Assembly: GCF_001984215.1 (NCBI RefSeq)
Contig: NZ_CP019420.1
Span: 3,782,001 to 3,846,000, forward strand
Direction: 5' to 3'
DNA: 64,000 nucleotides
DNA from: Mycobacterium sp. MS1601
GTDB taxonomy: Bacteria > Actinomycetota > Actinomycetes > Mycobacteriales > Mycobacteriaceae
This document shows positions 18,812-28,095 of this stretch, piece after piece. The stretch's first letter is position 1, and every line of letters starts with the position of its first letter. A program made the position numbers and the translations under genes. The notes under the pieces were generated by a model. That model searched no databases, was not told the DNA's origin, and saw nothing but the letters and a program-made list of their open reading frames with translations.

Positions 18812-18837
18812 GTTCAGAATGCTAAACGCATGTTCAG
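18804..18837. promoter_or_regulatory. Double palindromic operator for the exporter TetR regulator
   Basis: Read on the minus strand, two near-palindromes TGAAC-ATGC-GTTYA are repeated 20 bp apart, sharing the 13-mer CTGAACATGCGTT (plus-strand 18805-18817 and 18825-18837). The downstream copy contains the TetR start codon at 18811. Two sites on one face of the helix at an autoregulated TetR promoter is a common arrangement; binding is inferred. Confidence 0.65.
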
Positions 18838-18849
18838 TTTGCGTCAATC

Positions 18850-19237
18850 AACAGGTGTTGGACGTCATCTCATGTGTTTGCCTAGGGCGGGTGGATCTTT
18901 TGCGTGTGGGCTCCTCGAGTGGGGCTCTATCCACTGTTGAGCAAACCATGAATTCAAATTCAGAGAATGATGATCAGTCCTGTTCGTTCAATGTACTTAC
19001 TTTCGTATTCAGGCCCTTGGTTGTGATGAGATTCGGGCGCTACCCGATAAGAGTCCAGCTAAACCCTGATCTTGATATGTTCCGACCTCATCGAGTCCGG
19101 TGTGGTTCGGAAATCCGCGAGTCGGCCGACCGTGTGACCTCAGCTATTTTCGAGTGCAAGATTCGCAAAGAAATGGTCTCAGATTTCACCTCTTGTCCAC
19201 AGTGGGGGTGCTACGTTGCTGCGACGTGCGTCAGCGC
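18850..19237. other. AT-richer intergenic region upstream of the PGRS gene
   Basis: About 390 nt with visibly lower GC than its neighbours (for example around 18940-19060) and no convincing gene. A 97-codon frame from ATG 18948 has no recognisable protein and no ribosome binding site. The region must hold the promoter of the PGRS gene and may be a xenogeneic-silencer-prone tract. Confidence 0.5.
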
Positions 19238-19251
19238 GTGATGTACGTCAC
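19238..19251. promoter_or_regulatory. CRP/FNR-like palindrome GTGA-N6-TCAC
   Basis: GTGATGTACGTCAC is a 14-bp palindrome with one mismatched pair, centred 28 nt before the PGRS start codon. GTGA-N6-TCAC is the core of cAMP-receptor-protein sites; mycobacterial Crp (Rv3676-type) prefers a related sequence. The position suggests an effect on the PGRS gene. Binding is inferred. Confidence 0.4.
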
Positions 19252-19272
19252 TTTTGTGGAGGGGATTCCTAC

Positions 19273-20802
19273 ATGGCAAAGCACTCAACACAGCGCAACA
19301 GACCCGCAGCCAGGCTCGGTGTGGCGGTCGCGGGCGCAGGCCTGATCCTCGGTGCTCCGGCGGTCGCGATGTTGGCGACGGCCGGCACAGCCCAGGCGGC
19401 GCCTGTCGACGAAGTATGCGTGCCCTTGGTCAGTTGTGAGCTCAACGACACCAGTTCGTTCTTCGGCGCGGGCTTCAACGGCCTGTCGTCGGTGCCCACG
19501 CCCAACTCTTTGGTTGGCCCCATGCTCGCGCCATCCCCCTTCACCGATCCCATCGAGGGCTTCCTCGACATGGCTGGCGCCATCCCCGGGCTGAACTTCT
19601 TCATCGGCAACGGTGCTGACGGCACAGCTCTGAATCCCAACGGCCGCAACGGCGGCATCTTCATGGGAAGCGGTGGCGATGGTTGGACCGATCCGCTGGG
19701 CCTCGCGGCCGCAGGAAACGGCGGCCGGGGCGGTCTGTTCTACGGCGACGGCGGTGACGGGGGCGACGGCGGCCTGGGCAAGGCCGGCGGAAACGGCGGC
19801 AACGCCGGTGAATTCGCCTTCTTCGGCAACGGCGGAAACGGCGGCAACGGCGGCGCCGGGTACAACCCGCCGGGCTCGCTCGGGCCGGCCGTCAACGGCG
19901 GCAATGGCGGACGAGGCGGCAGCGCAGGCGTGCTGGGGCTCTTCGGACAGGGCGGTAACGGCGGGAACGGCGGCGCAGGCGTCGACGGAGACGACGTGTT
20001 CCTCAATCCGCTGTTGGGCGGGAAGGCGGGAACCCCCGGCACGCCCAATTTGACCCCGGGCGGTGACGGCGGTGATGGCGGGAACGGAACTGGTGAAGGC
20101 ATTCTCGGCGTCGGCGGAGCCGGAGGTGCGGGCGGATCCTTCGTCGGCCTGACTCCGGGAACAGGCGGTGACGGCGGCGATGGTGGTGACGGATCCGCTG
20201 GCGGTGCGGCCGGCGGTCTCGGCGGTCTCGGCGGGTCGTCGGTGTCGCTGGTCGGCGGATCCACCGGTGGTGCCGGCGGAAACGGTGGAAACGGTGGCAA
20301 CGGCGCTCCCGGTGAGAACGGTTCCGCTGGTGGTAACGGTGGAGCCGGTGGTAACGGCGGTCTGTTCGGAAATGGCGGCAAGGGTGGCAATGGCGCTGCC
20401 GGCGGTAACGGCGGCAACAGTTCCACCACCGGCGGCACCGGCGGCGCCGGGGGCGCCGGGGGCAGTGCTACCGGCGTGACCCCCTCCACGGGCGGCGCGG
20501 GTGGTGACGGTGGTGACGGTGGTGACGGTGGCGACGGTGGCGACGGCGGCAACGGCGGCAAGGCCGGAGCGGGCGGCGGATCCAGCTTCCTGGGCTCCGG
20601 AGGAGCTTCCGGCACGGGAGGCAAGGGTGGCAAGGGTGGCACCAGTACCGGAACCGGCGGTCTGGGCGGTCTGGGCGGTCCCGGTGGTCTCGGTTTGTCC
20701 CCGGGTGGCGTCTCGGGGGCCGGCGGCAACCCGGGCTCCGTGGGCGGTGCCGGTCAGTCCGGTTCGGACGGCGCCGACAACGCCGGGGCGGACGACGACT
20801 GA
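19273..20802 (+). CDS. Secreted PGRS-type glycine-repeat protein without a PE domain
   Basis: A 509-residue protein. Residues 1-42 form a Sec-type signal peptide with basic start (MAKHSTQRNRPAAR), hydrophobic core and a likely cut after ATAGTAQA. Residues about 43-120 are a unique linker with two Cys. From about 125 to the end come GGxGGxGG / GGNGG / GGDGG repeats like the PGRS part of PE_PGRS proteins, ending in an acidic tail (D-N-A-G-A-D-D-D). The PE domain that normally carries PGRS regions to the ESX-5 secretion system is absent. GGAGGGGA just upstream of ATG 19273 is a good ribosome binding site. Ca-binding or wall anchoring is possible, but the function is unknown. Confidence 0.85.
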   Translation: MAKHSTQRNRPAARLGVAVAGAGLILGAPAVAMLATAGTAQAAPVDEVCVPLVSCELNDTSSFFGAGFNGLSSVPTPNSLVGPMLAPSPFTDPIEGFLDMAGAIPGLNFFIGNGADGTALNPNGRNGGIFMGSGGDGWTDPLGLAAAGNGGRGGLFYGDGGDGGDGGLGKAGGNGGNAGEFAFFGNGGNGGNGGAGYNPPGSLGPAVNGGNGGRGGSAGVLGLFGQGGNGGNGGAGVDGDDVFLNPLLGGKAGTPGTPNLTPGGDGGDGGNGTGEGILGVGGAGGAGGSFVGLTPGTGGDGGDGGDGSAGGAAGGLGGLGGSSVSLVGGSTGGAGGNGGNGGNGAPGENGSAGGNGGAGGNGGLFGNGGKGGNGAAGGNGGNSSTTGGTGGAGGAGGSATGVTPSTGGAGGDGGDGGDGGDGGDGGNGGKAGAGGGSSFLGSGGASGTGGKGGKGGTSTGTGGLGGLGGPGGLGLSPGGVSGAGGNPGSVGGAGQSGSDGADNAGADDD

Positions 20803-20811
20803 CAGCTGAAC

Positions 20812-20854
20812 ACAACAGTGGGGGTGCCGGCGGCGCCGGCACCCCCACTGTTGT
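20812..20854. terminator. Strong bidirectional hairpin terminator
   Basis: A perfect 18-bp stem (arms 20812-20829 and 20837-20854, containing CAGTGGGGGTGCCG and its complement) with a 7-nt loop, between the convergent PGRS and methyltransferase genes. Confidence 0.85.
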
Positions 20855-20868
20855 TGCTCTGCAATCGG

Positions 20869-21915
20869 TTACGAGCCCGGCGTGCCGATCTTGCCGTAGA
20901 CGTGCCAGCGCATCTCCACCGGAGTCTCCTCCCGCGGCATGTCGAACACGTCCTGACCGCTGACCCACTCGGCGTACCAACTGGTGGGTGGCCACTTGTC
21001 CGGGGGCAGGTTTTTCTTCTCGTAGTCGTACACCGACTCATCGCTCAGCAGAATCAGCCGCAAACCGGCTGCAGCCGCGGCAATCTCGTCAGGGGAGAAG
21101 ATGGCGGCATAACACTGTTGGCCGAGTTCGCGTGTGGCGTCGTCCAACTCGTAGCCGGGTTTGGTGACGAACACGTTGAACACCAGCTGCCCGCCGGGAG
21201 CCAGATGCGCCGACGCCAATTCGAACAGGGCGCGTAGCTGGTCGGTGGTGCGGAAGTCGGAGACCACCTCCGACAGCAGAATCATCATGTAGTCGTCGCG
21301 AAGCCCTTGGGACGACGCGAAGATGTCACCGATGACCACCCGCACGGGCAGCGACTCCCGCTCGGCGTCGTCGGCGATCTGTTCGGCGAACTTGCCGGTG
21401 AGTTCCACCGCGTCCACGGGGTGTCCGCGGCGCGCCAAAGCCATGGTGTTACGGCCGGTTCCGGCGCCGACGTCGAGAACAGGAAAAGCAGCCGGGTCGG
21501 GTGCCGCGGCGGCCAGAGTCCACACCCGGGCATCGGGTTCGGTGCCGAAAAGCGGTGGCTTACGCGTGGCGATCCAGTTCTCGTAGGTCTTCTCCAGTGA
21601 CCACCATTCGATGTTGATCTCATAGTTCAGCAGCGCCGCTACGCCTGCGCTGTAGGAGATGGTGATCGAGGATCGCGGTGACTGCTTGAACGCCTCATCG
21701 AGCTGGCGCTGCAGCAGCTGTCGCAGGTTGTCCAGCTCGACCTCGTTGAATGCCCGCCCCACGTCGGAGAAGACGTTGCCGCACAGTGCGACGTAGTCGT
21801 CGACCATGCTGGGCACGGCGGGCAGCTGGATCTGGCCGGAGACCGCTGAGCGACGCATCAAACGTCGCGACATCGCCTCGCGTTGCGGGCTCGAACTCTG
21901 GTGTTGGTTAGCCAT
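20869..21915 (-). CDS. SAM-dependent methyltransferase
   Basis: A 348-residue protein whose central class I methyltransferase fold shows motif I VLDVGAGTGRNTMALA, followed by VDAVELTGKFAEQIADDA (acidic residue at the end of strand 2) and the VRVVIGDIFAS segment. The N-terminal 130 residues (VDDYVALCGNVFSD, LDNLRQLLQRQLDEAF) are helical and may bind the substrate. The C-terminus contains SWYAEWVSGQDVFDMP. The substrate is not recognisable. ATG 21915 (M-A-N-Q-H-Q-S-S-S) is chosen; the open frame upstream to 21978 lacks similarity. Convergent with the PGRS gene. Confidence 0.75.
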   Translation of the reverse strand: MANQHQSSSPQREAMSRRLMRRSAVSGQIQLPAVPSMVDDYVALCGNVFSDVGRAFNEVELDNLRQLLQRQLDEAFKQSPRSSITISYSAGVAALLNYEINIEWWSLEKTYENWIATRKPPLFGTEPDARVWTLAAAAPDPAAFPVLDVGAGTGRNTMALARRGHPVDAVELTGKFAEQIADDAERESLPVRVVIGDIFASSQGLRDDYMMILLSEVVSDFRTTDQLRALFELASAHLAPGGQLVFNVFVTKPGYELDDATRELGQQCYAAIFSPDEIAAAAAGLRLILLSDESVYDYEKKNLPPDKWPPTSWYAEWVSGQDVFDMPREETPVEMRWHVYGKIGTPGS

Positions 21916-22043
21916 CAGCACCTTTGCTACACCACGGGGTCTGTATTTGACCAGTCCGACGACGAAAGTGAGATGCACTGCGCTCTCGACGGATTCAGGA
22001 CGTACCGGCCAAACTCGGCGACCAGTGCCGTTACTATCGCCGC

Positions 22044-22598
22044 ATGCCTGACGACGCGGACGACGAAGTTCTCACCAGCGCAACCCCCGCCGGCCATCGC
22101 CAGCAGCCGGCCTCGGGGTGGATCGCGCCTCTGGCACTGGTGGTCGCGCTCGTCGCGGTCGCGGTATCGGTGTGGGCTCTGACATCCAAGTCCGCCGAAC
22201 CGGCAACGGTGTCCGAATCCGAACCCGAAACCACCACCGCTGAGGCCGCTCCCGCCGATCCCGCTGCGGCAAAGGCCCGGGTGTGTGCCGCCGTCGACAC
22301 CGTGAGTCGGGCAGTGCAACTGCAGACCAACGGCAACCTCGGCCCCGATCCGGTGGCGCAGACAGCTGTCGCGGGCAATGCCCGCCTCGCGCTGCTGGGT
22401 GGTGGGCTCTACCTCGAACAACAGCTGGGCGACGACGCCGCACCCGAACTCGCCGGTCCTGTTCGACAGTTCGCCGTAACCCTTCAGGACATCGGTGCCA
22501 ACGCGCTCACCGGCGTCACCAACCAGGATCCGGTGCAGCAGGGTCGACTCGCCGAGGGAGACCGGCTGCGGCAGGAGATCATCGGGCTCTGTGCCTGA
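22044..22598 (+). CDS. Single-pass membrane protein of unknown function
   Basis: A 184-residue protein with a short acidic cytoplasmic start, one membrane helix (WIAPLALVVALVAVAVSVWAL, about residues 26-46), an acidic Thr/Pro linker and an Ala-rich helical external domain (ARVCAAVDTVSRAVQLQTN through the C-terminal EIIGLCA). Two cysteines near the ends of the external domain could form a disulphide. This layout is common among mycobacterial membrane-anchored proteins, including Mce-associated ones, but no family is identified. The gene stands alone between divergent and convergent methyltransferase genes. Confidence 0.75.
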   Translation: MPDDADDEVLTSATPAGHRQQPASGWIAPLALVVALVAVAVSVWALTSKSAEPATVSESEPETTTAEAAPADPAAAKARVCAAVDTVSRAVQLQTNGNLGPDPVAQTAVAGNARLALLGGGLYLEQQLGDDAAPELAGPVRQFAVTLQDIGANALTGVTNQDPVQQGRLAEGDRLRQEIIGLCA

Positions 22599-22619
22599 CC
22601 GCTTCGTAGCCCGACGCTG

Positions 22620-22646
22620 AAGGCCCCCAGCTCGGCTGGGGGTCTT
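22620..22646. terminator. Intrinsic-type hairpin
   Basis: AAGGCCCCCAGC-TCG-GCTGGGGGTCTT forms a 12-bp stem with one G-U pair, between the convergent membrane-protein and O-methyltransferase genes. Confidence 0.75.
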
Positions 22647-22661
22647 CCCGTCGCGGCCTGG

Positions 22662-23324
22662 TCAGCCGGTCTGGATCACCTCGCGGGCGGCAGCCAGGAT
22701 GCCGTCGCCCAGCGGGATGAGGACAGGTGTCAGTCGCTCGTCCTCGGCGATCAATCGCGCAGCCTCGCGCACCGCGGACACCTCGGCGTCATTGGCGGCG
22801 GGATCACCCGCGCGTCCGCCCAGTGCGGCCCGGTGGACGACGATCACCCCTCCGGGACGCAGCAGCCGGATCCCTTGGACCACGAAGTCGGGCTGGTCGA
22901 CTGGTTCTGCGTCGATGAACACCAGGTCATAGGACTCGTCGGCCAGCCTTGTCAGCACTTCCTGGGCGCGGCCGCTGATCAGCCGGGTCCGCGACGGGCC
23001 GATACCGCCTTCGTTGAAGGCCTGCTTGGCGGTCCGTTGGTGCTCTGGCTCGATGTCGATGGTGGTCAGGACGCCGTCGTCGCGCATGCCGGACATCAAC
23101 CAGAGCCCGCTGACACCGGCGCCGGTGCCCACTTCCACCACTGCTTTGCCGCCGCTGACCCGGGCCAGCAGGCTCAACAATGCGCCGACTGCGGGTGTCA
23201 CCGCGCCGGCGCCGATGTCGGTGGCCCGTTCGCGCGCCGCCGCCAGCACTGCGTCCTCGGTGATGGCGCTCTCGGCATGCGACACGATGGCTTCGGCCGG
23301 GGACGGCTGGTCTTCGGGGGCCAT
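22662..23324 (-). CDS. Class I O-methyltransferase (Rv1220c-like)
   Basis: A 220-residue SAM-dependent methyltransferase of the catechol/caffeoyl-CoA O-methyltransferase fold. Motifs are [19 protein letters not shown] (SAM loop), [10 protein letters not shown], and [16 protein letters not shown] with metal-binding acidic residues. ATG 23324 (M-A-P-E-D-Q-P) aligns with the M. tuberculosis Rv1220c start region. It is divergent from sigE, as in other mycobacteria. The substrate is unknown. Confidence 0.88.
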   Translation of the reverse strand: MAPEDQPSPAEAIVSHAESAITEDAVLAAARERATDIGAGAVTPAVGALLSLLARVSGGKAVVEVGTGAGVSGLWLMSGMRDDGVLTTIDIEPEHQRTAKQAFNEGGIGPSRTRLISGRAQEVLTRLADESYDLVFIDAEPVDQPDFVVQGIRLLRPGGVIVVHRAALGGRAGDPAANDAEVSAVREAARLIAEDERLTPVLIPLGDGILAAAREVIQTG

Positions 23325-23520
23325 GCCCGCAGCGTAGATGGCTGCGCCCGCGGGGGTGTGCAGGCGCGCCATCCGGGAGCTGTGACACGACGGCACCCTG
23401 TGGCGACACGCACGTTTGAAGATCACGATTTGGGGCATGAGCTGGGGCAACCAATCATTCTTAGGAAAAGATCAGATTGCTCACATGGCCAACACACGCC
23501 GATGCAGCACGGTATGGGGC

Positions 23521-24291
23521 ATGGAACTCGGTGGTCGCTGGTCAGGGAATAGCGTTCACCCCTCGCGCGTTCCCACCACTATCGAACTGCCGGTTCCATC
23601 TGGCACTAGAATGCAGCAACACGTTGATCAGGAGGATCCGACGACCACGATGACGGCGCCGCAAAACATGTCGCACGTCGCCAGCACTGTAGACACCGAA
23701 TGGGCTCAGCCCCCGTCGGAGGAGTTGCAGGGCACGGCTGTCTTCGACGCCACCGGCGACATCGCAACCATGCCGTCGTGGGACGACCTCGTACGCCAGC
23801 ACGCAGACCGCGTGTATCGCCTGGCCTATCGTCTGTCCGGTAATCAGCACGACGCCGAGGACCTCACCCAGGAGACGTTCATCCGGGTGTTCCGATCCGT
23901 GCAGAACTACCAGCCCGGCACCTTCGAAGGCTGGTTGCACCGCATCACCACCAACCTGTTCCTCGACATGGTCCGCAGGCGTGGTCGCATCCGCATGGAG
24001 GCGCTGCCCGAGGACTACGACCGGGTGCCCGCGGATGAACCCAACCCCGAGCAGATCTATCACGACTCGCGTCTGGGGCCTGACCTGCAGGCTGCGCTGG
24101 ATTCACTGCCGCCGGAGTTCCGTGCCGCGGTCGTCCTGTGCGACATCGAAGGTCTGTCCTACGAGGAGATCGGCGCCACCCTGGGCGTCAAGCTCGGTAC
24201 CGTGCGGAGCCGCATTCATCGGGGTCGGCAGGCACTGCGGGAGTTCCTTGCCGCTCAGCAGCGCGTTGACGCTGCGGCAAATTCTGACTGA
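23521..24291 (+). CDS. sigE: ECF sigma factor SigE
   Basis: Extracytoplasmic-function sigma factor for envelope, heat and oxidative stress; 256 residues from ATG 23521 ([10 protein letters not shown]), which resembles the annotated M. tuberculosis start. Region 2 spans about residues 82-155 ([20 protein letters not shown], then [17 protein letters not shown]) and region 4 about 193-245 ([28 protein letters not shown]). The N-terminal 60 residues are variable and contain in-frame ATGs at 23611, 23650 and 23668. Shorter isoforms from these are likely because a candidate stress promoter lies inside the long reading frame. Followed by its anti-sigma factor, rseA. Confidence 0.95.
   Translation: MELGGRWSGNSVHPSRVPTTIELPVPSGTRMQQHVDQEDPTTTMTAPQNMSHVASTVDTEWAQPPSEELQGTAVFDATGDIATMPSWDDLVRQHADRVYRLAYRLSGNQHDAEDLTQETFIRVFRSVQNYQPGTFEGWLHRITTNLFLDMVRRRGRIRMEALPEDYDRVPADEPNPEQIYHDSRLGPDLQAALDSLPPEFRAAVVLCDIEGLSYEEIGATLGVKLGTVRSRIHRGRQALREFLAAQQRVDAAANSD
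23546..23571 (+). promoter_or_regulatory. Candidate SigH/SigE-type promoter inside the sigE long frame
   Basis: GGAATA (23546-23551), a 17-nt spacer and GTT (23569-23571) fit the mycobacterial SigH consensus GGAAYA-N16-20-GTT. A transcript would begin near 23578, downstream of the ATG at 23521 but upstream of the in-frame ATGs at 23611 and 23650. M. tuberculosis sigE is known to have a SigH-dependent promoter giving a shorter SigE, so the site is in the expected place. Confidence 0.6.
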
Positions 24292-24387
24292 AAAGATGCC
24301 GAGTCGGGGTGTCCGACGGCCGATTGCGCGCTACATTTGATAAGGAATCGCTAAGACTGCAGCGCGTGATCGGAAGGAGCGGGGTGA

Positions 24388-24810
24388 ATGAGCGACCGGG
24401 GACACGTATTTCGACGGGCGTTCTCCTGGCTCCCCGCCCACTTCGCCTCTCAGAGTGATGCACCGGTAGGTGCTCCTCGTCAATTCGGCTCCACCGAACA
24501 CCTCTCCATCGAGGCAGTTGCCGCGTTCGTCGACGGCGAACTCCGGATGAATGCGCACCTGCGCGCTGCCCACCACCTGTCGATGTGTGCCGACTGTGCG
24601 GCAGAAGTGGATGCGCAGCGGCAGGCCCGGGAGGCGCTTCGCGACTCATGCCCCATTCACATCCCCAGCGGTCTGCTCGGCATGCTGTCGCAGATACCCC
24701 ACGCCCCGCTCACGCCGCCCGATGATGCGCCTGAGCACATTGCCGAGCGTTTGGTCGACGACACCCGGTTGACAGACGACTCCGAGCGACCTCGCCGCCG
24801 CCGCCGGTAG
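24388..24810 (+). CDS. rseA: Anti-sigma-E factor RseA
   Basis: A 140-residue cytoplasmic zinc-associated anti-sigma protein. The ZAS motif HxxxCxxC is seen as H63-L-S-M-C67-A-D-C70, preceded by LSIEAVAAFVDGELRM, the usual helix 1. There is no membrane helix, as in Rv1222. It binds SigE and releases it on redox or kinase/ClpC-driven signals in M. tuberculosis. It starts 96 nt after sigE with GGAAGGAG as ribosome binding site. Confidence 0.92.
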   Translation: MSDRGHVFRRAFSWLPAHFASQSDAPVGAPRQFGSTEHLSIEAVAAFVDGELRMNAHLRAAHHLSMCADCAAEVDAQRQAREALRDSCPIHIPSGLLGMLSQIPHAPLTPPDDAPEHIAERLVDDTRLTDDSERPRRRRR

Positions 24811-24850
24811 GGTGGATGGGGCCGAGTCCGCTGCGATGCGGGCTCGATAG

Positions 24851-26421
<1,571 letters not shown>

Positions 26422-26422
<1 letters not shown>

Positions 26423-26820
26423 TGTTCGCCAATCTCGGCTGGGGCGAGATGCTGCTCCTGGTCATCATCGGTCTGGTGGTGTTGGGCCCGGAGCGGCTGC
26501 CCGGCGCCATCCGGTGGACGGCCGGGGCCGTGCGCCAGGCCCGCGAATACGTCTCCGGTGCCACATCGCAGTTGCGTGACGACTTCGGTGCCGATTTTGA
26601 CGATCTTCGCGAACCGCTGTCCGAGTTGCAGAAGCTGCGCGGCATGACTCCGCGTGCTGCACTGACGAAACACCTTCTGGACGGCGATGATTCGCTGTTC
26701 ACCGGCAAGTTCGACAACAAGCCCGATCAGAGCCCTCCCGCCCCGCCGGCTGACACTGCGGCCAAGCCGGCTGTGCCCCCAGCTCCGACGGCGACGCCGT
26801 TCGACACTGACGCCACCTGA
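26422..26820 (+). CDS. tatB: Twin-arginine translocase subunit TatB
   Basis: A 132-residue protein: [28 protein letters not shown] gives the short periplasmic end, one membrane helix, the conserved GPERLP hinge, then an amphipathic helix ([16 protein letters not shown]) and a long, acidic, Pro-rich tail. TatB binds twin-arginine signal peptides together with TatC to export folded proteins. GTG 26422 overlaps the htrA TAG by one base, so translation is coupled. Convergent with mrp: the 10-bp palindrome TGAGCGCTCA at 26818-26827 supplies both stop codons. Confidence 0.92.
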
Positions 26821-26824
26821 GCGC

Positions 26825-27964
26825 TCAGCGCCGGGTGGTGTCCAGGCCCAGCGACATTCCGGCGAGACCGCGCTTGCGTGCGGTGAGTGCGTCGGCGATG
26901 CCCCGAAGCTCTTTCCCCGCAGCCGAATCCGGTGCGCTGAGCACCAGCGGCACGCCGGAGTCGCCCGCGTTCACCAGCGCTGGGTCCAGCGGGACCTGAC
27001 CGAGCAGCGGGACATCGCCGCCCACGGAGCGTGACAGGCTCTCGGCGACCTGCTTGCCGCCGCCTTCCCCGAACACCTGCATGGTGGTGCCGTCGGGCAG
27101 CACCAACCCCGACATGTTTTCCACTACGCCAACCACGCGTTGGCGCGTCTGCAAAGCGATGGCGCCTGCACGTTCGGCCACCTCGGCGGCGGCCAGCTGG
27201 GGAGTGGTGACCACCAAGATCTCGGCGCCGGGGATCAGCTGCGCCACCGAGATGGCCACGTCGCCGGTGCCTGGTGGCAGGTCGAGCAGCAGCACGTCCA
27301 AGTCGCCCCAGTACACGTCGGCGAGGAACTGCTGCAGCGCGCGGTGCAGCATCGGGCCGCGCCACACCACCGGAGTATTGCCTTGGGTGAACTGGGCGAT
27401 CGAGATGACCTTCACGTCGTGGGCGACGGGCGGGACGATCATCGACTCGACCTGTGTGGGCCGGTCGTTGGTGCCCATCATCCGCGGGACGGAATGGCCG
27501 TAGATGTCGGCGTCGAGTAGGCCCACCGACAGGCCGCGTGCGGCCATGGCCGCCGCCAGGTTGACCGTGACGCTGGACTTGCCGACGCCGCCCTTGCCGG
27601 AGGCCACCGCGTACACCCGCGTCAAAGAGCCCGGTAGAGCGAATGGGATCACTGGCTCCGGAGAGTCTCCGCGCAGCTGTTTGCGCAGTTCGGTGCGCTG
27701 CTCGTCGTTCATCACGTCGAGGGCGACCTTGACAGCCCCGGTGCCGGGTACATCGGCGACGGCCTTGGTTACCGTCTCGGTGATCTCGGACTTCTTGGGA
27801 CAGCTGGCAGTGGTCAGGTAGATCTCGACGTGCACGGCGGAGTCGGCGCCGACGTCGATGCTCTTGACCATGTTGAGCTCGGTGATCGGTCGGCGTAGTT
27901 CCGGATCGATCACCTTGGCCAGGGCCGCACGGATGGCGGGGATGAGGTCGCTGCTTTGAGACAT
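26825..27964 (-). CDS. mrp: Mrp/ApbC-type P-loop ATPase, iron-sulfur carrier
   Basis: A 379-residue protein. Residues 1-95 are a DUF59/MIP18-type Fe-S assembly domain (IDPELRRPITELNMV, TTASCPKK). Then comes the deviant Walker A GKGGVGKS at 123-130 with LLDADIYGHSVPRMMG, LLDLPPGTGD and VVENMSG. These proteins carry and transfer Fe-S clusters to apoproteins. The CPxC cluster ligands common in other ApbC proteins are not seen after VVENMSG; the segment reads LVLPDGTTM. ATG 27964 (M-S-Q-S-S-D-L) is selected; the open frame upstream crosses a direct repeat and has no homology. Matches Rv1229c. Confidence 0.92.
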   Translation of the reverse strand: MSQSSDLIPAIRAALAKVIDPELRRPITELNMVKSIDVGADSAVHVEIYLTTASCPKKSEITETVTKAVADVPGTGAVKVALDVMNDEQRTELRKQLRGDSPEPVIPFALPGSLTRVYAVASGKGGVGKSSVTVNLAAAMAARGLSVGLLDADIYGHSVPRMMGTNDRPTQVESMIVPPVAHDVKVISIAQFTQGNTPVVWRGPMLHRALQQFLADVYWGDLDVLLLDLPPGTGDVAISVAQLIPGAEILVVTTPQLAAAEVAERAGAIALQTRQRVVGVVENMSGLVLPDGTTMQVFGEGGGKQVAESLSRSVGGDVPLLGQVPLDPALVNAGDSGVPLVLSAPDSAAGKELRGIADALTARKRGLAGMSLGLDTTRR

Positions 27965-27980
27965 ATCACCGCTGAGTGTA

Positions 27981-28082
27981 GGCGGGTCGACGAGCCGGGC
28001 GAGGGACGAGTCCGGGGAGGGAGGGCCCGGCTGGTGTGTGGGGCGGGTCGACGAGCCGGGCGAGGGACGAGTCCGGGGAGGG
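27981..28082. repeat. 41-bp direct repeat (two copies)
   Basis: GGCGGGTCGACGAGCCGGGC followed by GAGGGACGAGTCCGGGGAGGG occurs at 27981-28021 and again at 28042-28082, separated by a 20-nt spacer. It sits between the lytic transglycosylase stop and the mrp start, so it forms the mrp leader/promoter region. Confidence 0.9.
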
Positions 28083-28095
28083 CGAAGCGGAAGCG

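Noticed and set aside
18948..19241. A 97-codon frame in the AT-rich region upstream of the PGRS gene
   Set aside because: No ribosome binding site, no recognisable domain, codon use unlike real genes; more likely leader DNA.
19740..20729. A 329-codon Pro-rich frame antisense to the PGRS gene
   Set aside because: GGN repeats read backwards give Pro-Pro runs; it is an artefact of the repeat.
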